NCBI RefSeq assembly: GCF_003205205.1
Contig: NZ_QJRL01000007.1
Coordinates: 145,882 to 209,881 of the forward strand
Length of the DNA stretch: 64,000 nucleotides
DNA from: Pseudomonas sp. LB-090624
Lineage (GTDB): Bacteria > Pseudomonadota > Gammaproteobacteria > Pseudomonadales > Pseudomonadaceae
Reading direction: 5' to 3'
Positions 18,422 to 25,971 of the stretch are shown here, piece by piece; the first letter of the stretch is position 1; every line of letters begins with the position of its first letter. The notes beneath the pieces are model-generated. The model saw nothing but the letters and a program-made list of their open reading frames with translations. It searched no databases and was not told the origin of the DNA. A program made the translations under genes and the position numbers.

Positions 18422-18686
18422 GGCCAAATTTCCTTGTAGGTGGATGCCCAAGATTACGGAGCAAGGAAAAGGCTGTATGTCGGCTGCGTCTGAAATTTTC
18501 TGGGCGTGCTTTAAACCTTTTGTTTATTAGGGCCTCTGTGAAGCTGCACATGCCCGTGGACAGGGTGCCATGAGCTCAGTTCTGCACCGACCTCTTCATG
18601 GTTAAAACCACAGGGACGGCATCGCACCTTGGGTCACGCGATCCCTGTGGGAGCGGGCGAGTCCGCGAAGAGGCCCTCAAGGTCGA

Positions 18687-19538
18687 TCAAGGCTGCTGAT
18701 TCTGACTCAAGAACTTGTCCACCGTAGCCTTGCCCTCCCCCCCATCCCCAGCCACCTGCCACAGCCGCCGTTCAATCCCCTGCGCCAGCAAGTGCCCTAC
18801 CGCCGCTTCGATAGCCGACAGCACGCACAGCTGCGCCGGTTCATTGGTGGTATACCCCACCTCGGCTTCCAGCAGCTTCTTGAACTCGATGAACTTGAAC
18901 ACCCCGGCACTGCGCCCGACCGAGTAGATGGTCTTGCTGGTCATCACGTTGGCCAGCACCTGCCCGGTGCGCACGTCCACGGCGCGCAGGTTGACGGTGA
19001 CCTGGTCCACCCGGTACTCGCGGGAGATGTCGATGCCCAGATAGCGCGCGCCTTCGCCGCCGCTGCGCACGTTGGTGTCGTAGGCAATGATGCCGCCCTC
19101 CAGCATCAGGTTGGCGGCCTGCAGCGGGGGCAGTTCGCCCATGATGTTTTCCGCGACATCCGGCTTTTTCTGCGACGCGCGGATGATCTTGCGCTCGGTC
19201 AGCAGGTTCTGCAGCCCTTCACGCTCCAGCACCACGAACCAGCCGCTGGCACTCAGGGCATCCATCAGCATGCTCGCCGCACCCTGGGTGACGCTGGTGG
19301 AGAACGAGCTGGCCGGGGTCGGCTTGTACTGCCCGGTCTGGTCGCGGAACCCGTACACCACTGCCATCAAGCGCCCCTTGGGCCGGGGCATGTTGATCAG
19401 GTCGTAGTAGGTCGAGGCCCGAGGGGTCAGGGTCGGGGTTTCCGAGTCCTGTTCGGCCGACATGGGTTCGCGCAGGCTACAACCACTTTGCAGGCCCAGG
19501 GCGGTGAGGATCAGCAGCGTGCTCAGCAGACGTTTCAT
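18687..19538 (-). CDS. csgG: CsgG-family outer-membrane curli secretion lipoprotein
   Basis: 283-aa CsgG homologue; the family forms the nonameric outer-membrane pore for curli subunits. The signal peptide ends in a lipobox LQSGC with Cys20. Conserved CsgG segments are visible: AVYGFRDQTGQYKP, SASGWFVVLEREGLQNLLTERKI, LMLEGGIIAYDTN and RYLGIDISREYRVDQVTVNLRAV (in part). It is the last gene of the long secretion operon, 34 nt after csgF. No curli subunit gene (csgA or csgB) is in the window, so its cargo is unknown. Confidence 0.93.
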   Translation of the reverse strand: MKRLLSTLLILTALGLQSGCSLREPMSAEQDSETPTLTPRASTYYDLINMPRPKGRLMAVVYGFRDQTGQYKPTPASSFSTSVTQGAASMLMDALSASGWFVVLEREGLQNLLTERKIIRASQKKPDVAENIMGELPPLQAANLMLEGGIIAYDTNVRSGGEGARYLGIDISREYRVDQVTVNLRAVDVRTGQVLANVMTSKTIYSVGRSAGVFKFIEFKKLLEAEVGYTTNEPAQLCVLSAIEAAVGHLLAQGIERRLWQVAGDGGEGKATVDKFLSQNQQP

Positions 19539-19572
19539 GGTGTTCTCTCCCCAACATAAAAGCCCTTCCCTC

Positions 19573-19986
19573 TCAGGGGTTCAGGCCGCTGACCTCAATG
19601 ATCGAAATTTCTCCCGTGGCGCGATCGGTGACCTTGATGCTCAAGGCCCCGGAATCGTCGATGACGTCGATGAGAAACGCATCGGTCGCCATGCTGCCGG
19701 TACTGCCGTTACTGATGTTGTCGAGCAACTGCGACAACATCCGCGACTCCAGCTGGTTGCTGAAACGTTCCAGGGCCGTAGTGCCGGTAAAGGCCGAGGC
19801 GCGGTCCTCGAGGTCGGGGTCGTCGTGGTCGTTCTGCGCCTGGGCGTTGTTCAGCAGCCAGGTACCATTCAACGGGTTGCCGCCAAACGCCGGGTTCACC
19901 GGGGTGTACACCAGTTCCGTGGCCTGGGCCGCACAGGCGCTGGCCAGCAGGCAGGCGGCGATGCAACGGGGTATGCGGTGGTTCAT
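19573..19986 (-). CDS. csgF: CsgF-family curli assembly factor
   Basis: 137-aa secreted protein; signal peptide of about 22 residues ending ACAAQA, then the conserved CsgF start TELVYTPVNPAFGGNPLNG. In curli systems CsgF threads into the CsgG pore and anchors the fibre nucleator at the surface. The ATG at 19986 overlaps the csgE stop as ATGA. It retains the pore-plugging N-terminal segment, so a CsgF-CsgG complex is likely here. Confidence 0.93.
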   Translation of the reverse strand: MNHRIPRCIAACLLASACAAQATELVYTPVNPAFGGNPLNGTWLLNNAQAQNDHDDPDLEDRASAFTGTTALERFSNQLESRMLSQLLDNISNGSTGSMATDAFLIDVIDDSGALSIKVTDRATGEISIIEVSGLNP

Positions 19987-20372
19987 AGCTCGTCCCTCTC
20001 CAAGTCGGTGGTGTCCTGCAGCAGGCGTTGCAGCTTGCGTTGAATGATTTGCTGCTTGACCAGGTCGGCAGCTGCAACGGCCTCGTCTTTGAGCTCGGTG
20101 GTGTTCGGTGGCAGGAAGCGCCGGTACATGACTTCGCGCTCGAACTCCACGGTCACCAGGCTGCCCCAGCGCGCATCGGGGCGTTCGCGTACCACCAGGT
20201 TGAAGTCCAGGCGGCTGGTGGCACGCAGGCGGTCGGCGAAGTAGTAGTAAAAGTCGTGGCCGATGTGCGAGATGGTGTTGTCGACGATAAACCCCTGCAT
20301 CTCGTCCTCCACCCCGGCCTTGGCCGATGTGGCCAACGCCAGCAGCAGGCACAACGCAGCCAGGCGCTTCAT
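19983..20372 (-). CDS. csgE: CsgE-family curli secretion specificity factor
   Basis: 129-aa periplasmic protein with a signal peptide (to about residue 19, SAKA) followed by the CsgE-type sequence GFIVDNTISHIGHDFYYYF and LVVRERPDARWGSLVTVEFE (in part). CsgE caps CsgG and selects the cargo. Its ATG at 20372 overlaps the stop of the preceding pseudopilin gene as ATGA, which ties the curli factors to the Gsp-like operon at the translational level. Confidence 0.93.
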   Translation of the reverse strand: MKRLAALCLLLALATSAKAGVEDEMQGFIVDNTISHIGHDFYYYFADRLRATSRLDFNLVVRERPDARWGSLVTVEFEREVMYRRFLPPNTTELKDEAVAAADLVKQQIIQRKLQRLLQDTTDLERDEL

Positions 20373-20896
20373 GGCGTATCTCCCGGGCCACTGTGGGTCT
20401 GCCCGCCGGCGGCACTATCGGTAAACGCCTGTTCGGCGACGAACTGCCAGTCGCTGTAGTGCTCAAGCCCTTCGAAACCGCTCCACTCGGTGTTGAAACC
20501 ACTGCGTTTGAACGGTGTGTCGGCCGAGCGGCTGTGCACGCCAGTGATACGGCCGTCGATCGAACGCAGCAGGCCCCAATCGTCGCTGTTGGTGATGGGG
20601 TCGGGGTACAGCCGGCGAATGTGCCGGCGGGCCTGCGGAAAGCGGTTGTCCTGCAGCAGGTCAGCCAGGTCCTGCGGGTACTGGGCCAGCCCGGGGGATG
20701 CGCGGTAGTAGCTGCGCAGGGCCTGGGCGTACTGGCCGCCTACCCACAGCAACTGCCGTTCGCGGTCGCGCTGGGCGGCACTGGCCCAAAGGGTGCCGGT
20801 GGCTGCCAGGGCGACGCTACTGACCGCTATCAGCAGCAGCACGCCCAGGTAGGTGAAGCCGCCGTTGGCTTTACCATTCAGCGAAAAGGCTGCCAT
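20369..20896 (-). CDS. Atypical pseudopilin without Glu5
   Basis: 175-aa protein with a class III-type N-terminus, GG/FTYLGVLLLIAVSS, cleavage expected after Gly13. Mature residue 5 is Gly where major pseudopilins have Glu, as in tip pseudopilins of the GspK type, but the protein is only about half GspK length. The hydrophobic helix covers residues about 14-35; the globular part contains DPITNSDDWGLL, a motif related to the GspG calcium-loop region. It overlaps the preceding pseudopilin gene by 26 nt and csgE by 4 nt. The ATG at 20896 was chosen over 20980 because it places the prepilin motif 13 residues in. Confidence 0.75.
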   Translation of the reverse strand: MAAFSLNGKANGGFTYLGVLLLIAVSSVALAATGTLWASAAQRDRERQLLWVGGQYAQALRSYYRASPGLAQYPQDLADLLQDNRFPQARRHIRRLYPDPITNSDDWGLLRSIDGRITGVHSRSADTPFKRSGFNTEWSGFEGLEHYSDWQFVAEQAFTDSAAGGQTHSGPGDTP

Positions 20897-21245
20897 CACG
20901 CGCCCTCCCTGTGGCACCGCTCTTGATATCGGCCACGCCGCCCGCCACACCTTCTGGCGGGGGTACCAACTGCCAGGCATCGCTGCGCTCGGTAATCGGG
21001 TCGACCGGGGTGTTGCGCAGGTAGCGTTGTTCCACCAGTTGCTCCAGCGAATCCGGGTAGTGGCCGGTGTCGCCGTAGTAGTGGTCCAGCGCCTCGCGCA
21101 GTACCGCCAGGCTTTGGCGCAGGGTGGCCTCGCGGGAGCTTTCCAGGCTGTTGAAATAGCGCGGCATGGCGATGGTCATCAGCGTGGCGATGATCGCCAT
21201 CACCACCAGCAGTTCGATCAGGGTGAAGCCTTTGCTGCGTTTCAT
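20871..21245 (-). CDS. GspG-like major pseudopilin
   Basis: 124-aa pseudopilin starting MKRSKG/FTLIELLVVMAIIATL: prepilin peptidase site after Gly6 and Glu at mature position 5. The body has YYGDTGHYPDSLEQL and TPVDPITERSDAWQL, the GspG signature. It would form the periplasmic pseudopilus. The ATG at 21245 lies 5 nt after the previous stop; a frame-compatible start at 21257 would add four residues. Confidence 0.85.
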   Translation of the reverse strand: MKRSKGFTLIELLVVMAIIATLMTIAMPRYFNSLESSREATLRQSLAVLREALDHYYGDTGHYPDSLEQLVEQRYLRNTPVDPITERSDAWQLVPPPEGVAGGVADIKSGATGRARDGSLFAEW

Positions 21246-21250
21246 GGCTA

Positions 21251-21730
21251 TCACCATTGCCCGTACGGGATGTTGTTGAGGCCTTTGCCGCGGGCCTTGG
21301 AGTACACGTCGAACACGTCTTCGCCTTCGCGCGGGTTGTCGGGGCTGCTCTCGTAGGCACGCAGGCCCCAACCGCCTTCATCTTCCGCCTTGGTCGCCAG
21401 CAGCGGGTCGTGCGGGATGCGCCGCAGGAAGTAGAACTTGGCGCCCTTGGCACTGCGCACGTCGCGCACCCCGTCCACCAGCACCTGCAGGTTCGGCGGG
21501 TAGCCGCTGGCATCCAGGCGCTTCTCGATGTAACCGGCGTCGAAGGCGCGCTTGTAGGCGTCGATGGCGTCGCGGATCTGGTACAGCGCCTCGCGCAACT
21601 GCTGCTCCTTGCCGCGGCGCACCACGGTCTCGGTCAGCGGCGCGGCCATGCTGGCGAGCAGCCCGAGCAGTGCCAGGGTCAGCACGACCTCGATCAGGCT
21701 GAAGCCACGCATGCGGCGCGAGGTTTTCAT
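21251..21730 (-). CDS. GspG/GspH-like pseudopilin
   Basis: 159-aa pseudopilin with N-terminus MKTSRRMRG/FSLIEVVLTLALLGLLA, cleavage after Gly9 and Glu5 kept. The C-terminal part includes GYPPNLQVLVDGV and RIPHDPLLATKAEDEGGWGLR, resembling GspG. With the next gene this gives two GspG-type subunits in one operon, as reported for the Xcm pathway of P. putida GB-1. It overlaps the secretin stop as ATGA. Confidence 0.83.
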   Translation of the reverse strand: MKTSRRMRGFSLIEVVLTLALLGLLASMAAPLTETVVRRGKEQQLREALYQIRDAIDAYKRAFDAGYIEKRLDASGYPPNLQVLVDGVRDVRSAKGAKFYFLRRIPHDPLLATKAEDEGGWGLRAYESSPDNPREGEDVFDVYSKARGKGLNNIPYGQW

Positions 21731-23592
21731 GGCCGCGGGCTCGCATTCACCGGGGCCACTGCCATCTGGCTGTCGACGACCGGGCTCTCGGAGGTGGGCG
21801 CATTGCTGGGCACGTCCACCGGTGGCAGCGGCGCCATCTGGCGTACCTGCATGGCCGACTCCGTGCCGGTGGAGAACTCCATGTCCGACGGGCTCTGGTA
21901 CGGCAGGTTGCGCACGATGCGCGGGGTAATCGCCAGTACCAGCTCGGATTTGCTCATGTCGTCCTTGTTGCTGCCGAACAGCCGTCCCAAGCCCGGAATG
22001 TCGCCAAGGCCGGGGATCTTGTTACCACTGGCGTTGTGGTCGTTGCGTACCAGGCCGGCCAGCACCTGGGTTTCGCCATCATGCAGGCGCAGGCTGGTCT
22101 GCGCGTTGCGGGTGTCGACCTGAACCGGGATGGTGCCCTGGCGGGTAGCCTCCAGCGGGGTGGCGTTACTGACCTCGAGCGCCACCTTGATCGCCACTTC
22201 ATTGTTCAGGTGGACCGTGGGCTGCACTTCCAGCTTCAGGCCGACGTCCAGGTAGGTGACGCTTTCGGTGATCACCGGGCCCTGGGTGGACGGCACCGAG
22301 GTGGCGCTGATGATCGGCACCCGCTGGCCGATGTGGATACGCGCCTGCTCGCGGTTGCTGACGCGGATCACCGGGCTGGCCAGGGTGTTGATGTCTTTGT
22401 CCTGGGCGTTGATCTTGGCCTGCGGCGCTGGCGCAATGCTGATACGGCTGGAATTGATGCCCTTGAGCTGGTCGAGCACGCTGACCGGGTTGCCATCGTC
22501 GCTCAGCACGCCGAAGGTATTGGGCCATTGCAGGCCAAGGTCGAGGATGCGCGAAGTGGCCACTTCCATCACCTCCACTTCCAGCACCACCTCGGGGTTG
22601 GACTGGTCCTGCGACTGCAGCAGCTTCTCGGCCATGCGTACCGCATCGGGGGTGTCGCGCATGGTCAGGGTGTTGAGGCGCTCGTCAACGAACACATCGC
22701 GGGTCTTGAGCATGGTCTTGACCATGTTCAGCGCGGTGTTGGCATCGATGCTGGTCAGGTAGAAAGTGCGCATGACCAGTTCCTGGTAGTCCTTGGCCTT
22801 CTGTGGCGAGTCGGGGTAGACCATGAGGGTGTTGTCGTTGACGATCTTCTGGCGCAGCTGGTTTTGCTCCAGCAGCAGCGCTATCGCGTCCTCGATGCGC
22901 ACCTCGCGCACGAAGATGGTGGCCTTCATGTCCGGGCGCAGGTCCTTGTCGAAGATGAAGTTGATGCCGGCCACTTGCGACAGCACTTCGAAGATGGTTT
23001 TCAGGTTGGCATCGCGAAACTCCAGGGTCACCGGCCGCTCCAGCTTGCTGCGCAGCTGCGGGAACGGCTGCGCGGTACGCGCCTGGACGTTCTCGATGTC
23101 GGTGCGCAGCGCAATGCCCTTCTGGTTCTGCGGGTCCAGCCGCAGGACTTCGCGCATGTAGCGTTCGGCCCCGAACAGGTCGCCCTGGCGCAGCGCCGCC
23201 TGGCCCAGCGCTACACGTTCGTCGAGGGTGCGGATCAGCTCCAGCTGGCGGATGCCCTCCTGGGCACGGCGATTGTTCGGTTCCAGGGTCAGCACCCGGC
23301 CATAGCCCATGCGGGCGTTGACGAAGTCGTGGCGGACCCGGTCGCTGTCGGCCTGGGTAATCAGGGCCTCGACCGCCGCCTGGCGGCTGTGGGCCAGGGC
23401 GATGTTCAGCTCGGTGTCACGCGGGTCATCGCGCAAGGCCTCTTCCAGGCGGGCGATGCCGGCTTCGTACTGGCCCTCCTTCATCAACTGATCGCTGTCC
23501 TTGCGTACCGCGCTGGAGCCGCAGCCGGCAATGGCCACGCACAGCGCCAAAAGCAGGAACGGAGCAGGCTTGCACAGCTTTGACGATTTCAT
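21727..23592 (-). CDS. Lipoprotein secretin (GspD/PilQ/MshL superfamily)
   Basis: 621-aa outer-membrane secretin. Lipobox AIAGC with Cys24, so it may reach the outer membrane without a pilotin. Residues about 30-185 are TPR-like helices (YEAGIARLEEALRDDP, LEPNNRRAQEG). Then come STN/N-domains (RPVTLEFRDANLKTIFEVLSQ in part) and the secretin core with VPIISATSVPS, GLKLEVQPTVH and IPGLGDIPGLGRLF. A Pro-rich C-terminal tail of about 60 residues follows. The N-terminal TPR lipoprotein architecture is closer to MshL-type than to GspD of standard type II systems. Start at the ATG at 23592, overlapping the GspC-like stop as ATGA. Confidence 0.88.
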   Translation of the reverse strand: MKSSKLCKPAPFLLLALCVAIAGCGSSAVRKDSDQLMKEGQYEAGIARLEEALRDDPRDTELNIALAHSRQAAVEALITQADSDRVRHDFVNARMGYGRVLTLEPNNRRAQEGIRQLELIRTLDERVALGQAALRQGDLFGAERYMREVLRLDPQNQKGIALRTDIENVQARTAQPFPQLRSKLERPVTLEFRDANLKTIFEVLSQVAGINFIFDKDLRPDMKATIFVREVRIEDAIALLLEQNQLRQKIVNDNTLMVYPDSPQKAKDYQELVMRTFYLTSIDANTALNMVKTMLKTRDVFVDERLNTLTMRDTPDAVRMAEKLLQSQDQSNPEVVLEVEVMEVATSRILDLGLQWPNTFGVLSDDGNPVSVLDQLKGINSSRISIAPAPQAKINAQDKDINTLASPVIRVSNREQARIHIGQRVPIISATSVPSTQGPVITESVTYLDVGLKLEVQPTVHLNNEVAIKVALEVSNATPLEATRQGTIPVQVDTRNAQTSLRLHDGETQVLAGLVRNDHNASGNKIPGLGDIPGLGRLFGSNKDDMSKSELVLAITPRIVRNLPYQSPSDMEFSTGTESAMQVRQMAPLPPVDVPSNAPTSESPVVDSQMAVAPVNASPRP

Positions 23593-24098
23593 GGTGCGCT
23601 CCCGACAGACAAGGTCTGCGACTGGTGCAAAGGCAGGTAGACCAGGTTCAGCTCGCTGGCCGATACCCGATCGAGGCGATAGGTGTCTTCGATGACGTCG
23701 CCCTGGCGCACGACGTAGAGTTTTTCGCCGCTCTGCAGGAAAATCTGCAGGTCGTCGTCGTTGCCCATGCGGCCGATGAACTGGAACGGCAGCTCCGGAG
23801 CCGTCGGGGCCGCGGCGACGACAGGTGCGGTCATGACGGGTTGTTCGGTGACCGTGGCCAGGGCTTTGGGTTTGGTCCATTGCTGGGTTGGGAACAGGTT
23901 TCTGGAGGCCTGCTCCGGCCCTTTTGCGGCCAAAGCCGCTCCTACAGGCTCAGCGTTGCCCACAACCCCTATGGGAGCGGGCTTGCCCGCGAAGGCCGCG
24001 ACGCTGCCTTCCTGGCCGAACCAGTGCCCTGGTGCCCAGGCGAGGACTGCGCTCACACCAAGGAAACTGGCCCAGATGACTGCACGTTGAGTGTTCAT
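23589..24098 (-). CDS. GspC/PilP-like inner-membrane connector
   Basis: 169-aa protein with one N-terminal membrane segment (residues about 6-24, AVIWASFLGVSAVLAW) and a C-terminal beta domain (residues about 95-165: LPFQFIGRMGNDDDLQIFL, LYVVRQGDVIEDTYRLDRVSA) resembling the homology-region domain of GspC and PilP that binds the secretin. Between them, residues about 33-59 are encoded by two REP elements read in frame (23921-23948 and 23971-24000). A GTG just upstream could also be used; the ATG at 24098 shares its A with the preceding stop (TGATG). Confidence 0.78.
   Translation of the reverse strand: MNTQRAVIWASFLGVSAVLAWAPGHWFGQEGSVAAFAGKPAPIGVVGNAEPVGAALAAKGPEQASRNLFPTQQWTKPKALATVTEQPVMTAPVVAAAPTAPELPFQFIGRMGNDDDLQIFLQSGEKLYVVRQGDVIEDTYRLDRVSASELNLVYLPLHQSQTLSVGSAP
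23921..24000. repeat. REP pair inside a coding sequence
   Basis: Two REP copies in opposite style: one with GCGGCCAAAGCCGC plus TCCTACAGG (23921-23948) and one with GGGAGCGGGCTTGCCCGCGA (23971-23990). They lie inside the GspC-like gene, are in frame and contain no stop, giving an Ala/Gly/Pro-rich linker. Confidence 0.85.
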
Positions 24099-24661
24099 CA
24101 CGACCTCGACAGGTAAAGGGTCATGCGCAGCCGGGCGTTCAGCTCGCCGTCGCCGATGCGTTTGCGTTGCAGTTCGAGGTCTTCCAGCACCAGGGTCGGC
24201 AGCTGCTTGAGCAGGCCTTTGATGAAGCCGCGAATCTGTGGGTAGCTGCCGCGCACCGGCAGCACGATCTGGTAACGCGCCAGCTGGGTCTTGGGGTCGA
24301 TGCCCAAGGCGTATTCGCCACGTGCCAGGCTGATGTGCTCGGCACTGGCCAGGTGGTACAGGCGCTCGATCAGTTCGCTGGCCTGGGGTTGCCCTGGCAG
24401 TTGCTGGCGCAGGCTGTCCAGCGCTTCCTGCTCTGGCTTGACGGCAATTTTCAGCTCACCGCGCTTGACCCGCTGCACCTGTACGCTGGCGTCCGCTTCA
24501 CTGGCACGCAGTTCGCGCACGTCCTGCCATTGCGGCAGCACCCCGGCACAGATCACGCCAATGGCCAGCACGCTGACCAGGACTGCGCCCAAGCCGACCG
24601 GGCCAATGCTGCGTAGGCGTTCCTGGAGGATCAAGCTGTTCAGTGCGTTAGGGGCGCGCAT
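24098..24661 (-). CDS. PilO/GspM-like inner-membrane protein
   Basis: 187-aa bitopic protein: cytoplasmic start, membrane helix at residues about 22-42 (VGLGAVLVSVLAIGVICAGVL), coiled-coil (residues about 45-80), then a ferredoxin-like domain with YQIVLPVRGSYPQIRGFIKGLL, the PilO/GspM hallmark. It is expected to pair with the PilN-like protein to form the inner-membrane platform. The start at 24661 overlaps the upstream gene by 14 nt. Confidence 0.82.
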   Translation of the reverse strand: MRAPNALNSLILQERLRSIGPVGLGAVLVSVLAIGVICAGVLPQWQDVRELRASEADASVQVQRVKRGELKIAVKPEQEALDSLRQQLPGQPQASELIERLYHLASAEHISLARGEYALGIDPKTQLARYQIVLPVRGSYPQIRGFIKGLLKQLPTLVLEDLELQRKRIGDGELNARLRMTLYLSRS

Positions 24662-25190
24662 GGCCGGTCTCCCAGGTAGCGGTGAGGGTAAAGCGCACCG
24701 GGTGCTCAGGTTGCGCGGCCAGCACTTCGTGGTTGAGCAGCGACACGTCACTCAGCTCTGCACTGGCTTCCAGCCGTTGGTGGTACTGCAGCATCGCTTC
24801 CAGGTTGCGTGCTTCGGCAGCGATGCGTACCTGGCCTTTGCGCGCATCCGGGGTCAGGCCAAGCAGCGCCACATCTTCTTGTGGCATGGCTTCGAGCATG
24901 GCGAATAGCTGTTGCCAAGGACGTTGCAACTGCTGCGACACGCTGCGCATCTGTGCCAGGCGCTCGGCTTGTTCGCGGCTGGCGGCACTGTTCAAGGGCG
25001 CGGCAGTGGCCGGGCGGCGGCCCAGCTGCAATTCCAGGCTGTGCACGCTGGCCTCCAGGTCGACCTGCTCGGCCTGCAAGCCGTGTTGCAGCAGTACCAA
25101 GCCGGCGAGCACTGCGCTGGCCAGGATGAGCAGCGCCCAGGCCAACGGGCTGCTGCGCCGTGGCTGGAATTCCAGGTTGAGGCGGCGCAT
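24648..25190 (-). CDS. PilN-like (GspL C-terminal type) inner-membrane protein
   Basis: 180-aa bitopic protein starting MRRLNLEFQPRR, a typical PilN opening, with a helix at residues about 17-37 (ALLILASAVLAGLVLL) and a coiled-coil plus small beta domain. PilN-type openings bind PilM, matching the PilM-like protein encoded just upstream with a 1-nt gap. Together the two replace a single GspL protein, a type IV pilus-like arrangement. Confidence 0.8.
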   Translation of the reverse strand: MRRLNLEFQPRRSSPLAWALLILASAVLAGLVLLQHGLQAEQVDLEASVHSLELQLGRRPATAAPLNSAASREQAERLAQMRSVSQQLQRPWQQLFAMLEAMPQEDVALLGLTPDARKGQVRIAAEARNLEAMLQYHQRLEASAELSDVSLLNHEVLAAQPEHPVRFTLTATWETGHARP

Positions 25191-25191
25191 G

Positions 25192-25971
25192 TCAAGCCAC
25201 CGCCCGCCACATGGCGCACAGCGGGTCGGCTTCGCTGGCCGGCTGGCACAGCTGTACCGCCGCCAGTTGCGGCACGTCGCCCCGCCCCGGTGCATGCAGG
25301 TAGACCCGTGGCAGGTGCTCGCCGTACAGCTCGCAGGTGCGCTCGATCAGCGCTTGCAGGGCCTGGTCGCTGTCGGCGCAACCTTGCGCCAGCACTTGCT
25401 GCCACGCCCCACCGGCCGCCAGCAGCAGCACGCTGCGGCGTGGTTCGGCCAGCACGAACAGGAAGTCGCCCTGCTCCAGCTGCGCCGAACAGCGGTTGTA
25501 GGCCGCCATCAGGTACGGCTGTACTGACCGCAGGTTCAGGCGGCTTTCCCGGCCCAGCGCCTGCAGCCGTTGCAGCAGCGCCTCGGGCAGTGCCGTCGCG
25601 ATGCGGGCGGCACCGGCAGGCTCGGGTGACAGCACAATGCGCCAGTCGTCCAGCGGTTGCCCATAAAGGTTTTCGAAACAGGCCCGGGCATAGGCATCCA
25701 GCTCGCGCGGGTGGCCGATGGCGTCGCTCCAGGGCACCAGGCAGAAGCGGCTGTAGCGGGCCGACAGCAGCACCCGCAACTGGGCGCCCCGCACCGCATG
25801 CTCGGCCAGCAGCGCAGCCAGCCCGTCGACGGCGGCATCCCAGGCCGGTTGGGTGGCGTCGCTGCTGAAGTCGCGGCTGCCCAGCCACTGGTGATGGTTC
25901 TTGTGCCAGCGACCCAGGCCGACACCCTCGGCGCCCAATACGGCGCAGTAACGGTCAGATGAATGTGACAC
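25192..25971 (-). CDS. PilM/GspL N-terminal-like cytoplasmic platform protein
   Basis: 259-aa protein without membrane segments, of the actin-like fold seen in PilM and the cytoplasmic half of GspL; the match is weak and rests on length, position before the pilN-like gene and segments such as NRCSAQLEQGDFLFVLAEPRRSVL (in part). I place the start at GTG 25971, with GAGGAG eight nt upstream; it overlaps the gspE end by 17 nt. No other start lies near. Confidence 0.65.
   Translation of the reverse strand: MSHSSDRYCAVLGAEGVGLGRWHKNHHQWLGSRDFSSDATQPAWDAAVDGLAALLAEHAVRGAQLRVLLSARYSRFCLVPWSDAIGHPRELDAYARACFENLYGQPLDDWRIVLSPEPAGAARIATALPEALLQRLQALGRESRLNLRSVQPYLMAAYNRCSAQLEQGDFLFVLAEPRRSVLLLAAGGAWQQVLAQGCADSDQALQALIERTCELYGEHLPRVYLHAPGRGDVPQLAAVQLCQPASEADPLCAMWRAVA

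Larger units (their letters stand above)
15330..18685. repeat. REP-bounded tandem duplication of an hcp/DUF4225/membrane-protein module
   Basis: Two direct copies (about 15350-16830 and 16830-18670) carry the same three genes and the same non-coding tails. REP elements sit at the left end (15333-15365), the junction (about 16808-16842) and the right end (about 18640-18678), suggesting the duplication arose through REP recombination. The hcp parts differ at only about five positions in 400. The left copy lacks roughly 360 bp that in the right copy spans the end of hcp and the start of the DUF4225 gene. These genes are more AT-rich than their neighbours, which suggests acquired DNA. Confidence 0.85.

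Noticed and set aside
23589..24098. Frameshift or broken gene because REP sequences occur inside
   Set aside because: The frame is continuous, the secretin-binding domain follows intact, and the gene is coupled to both neighbours.
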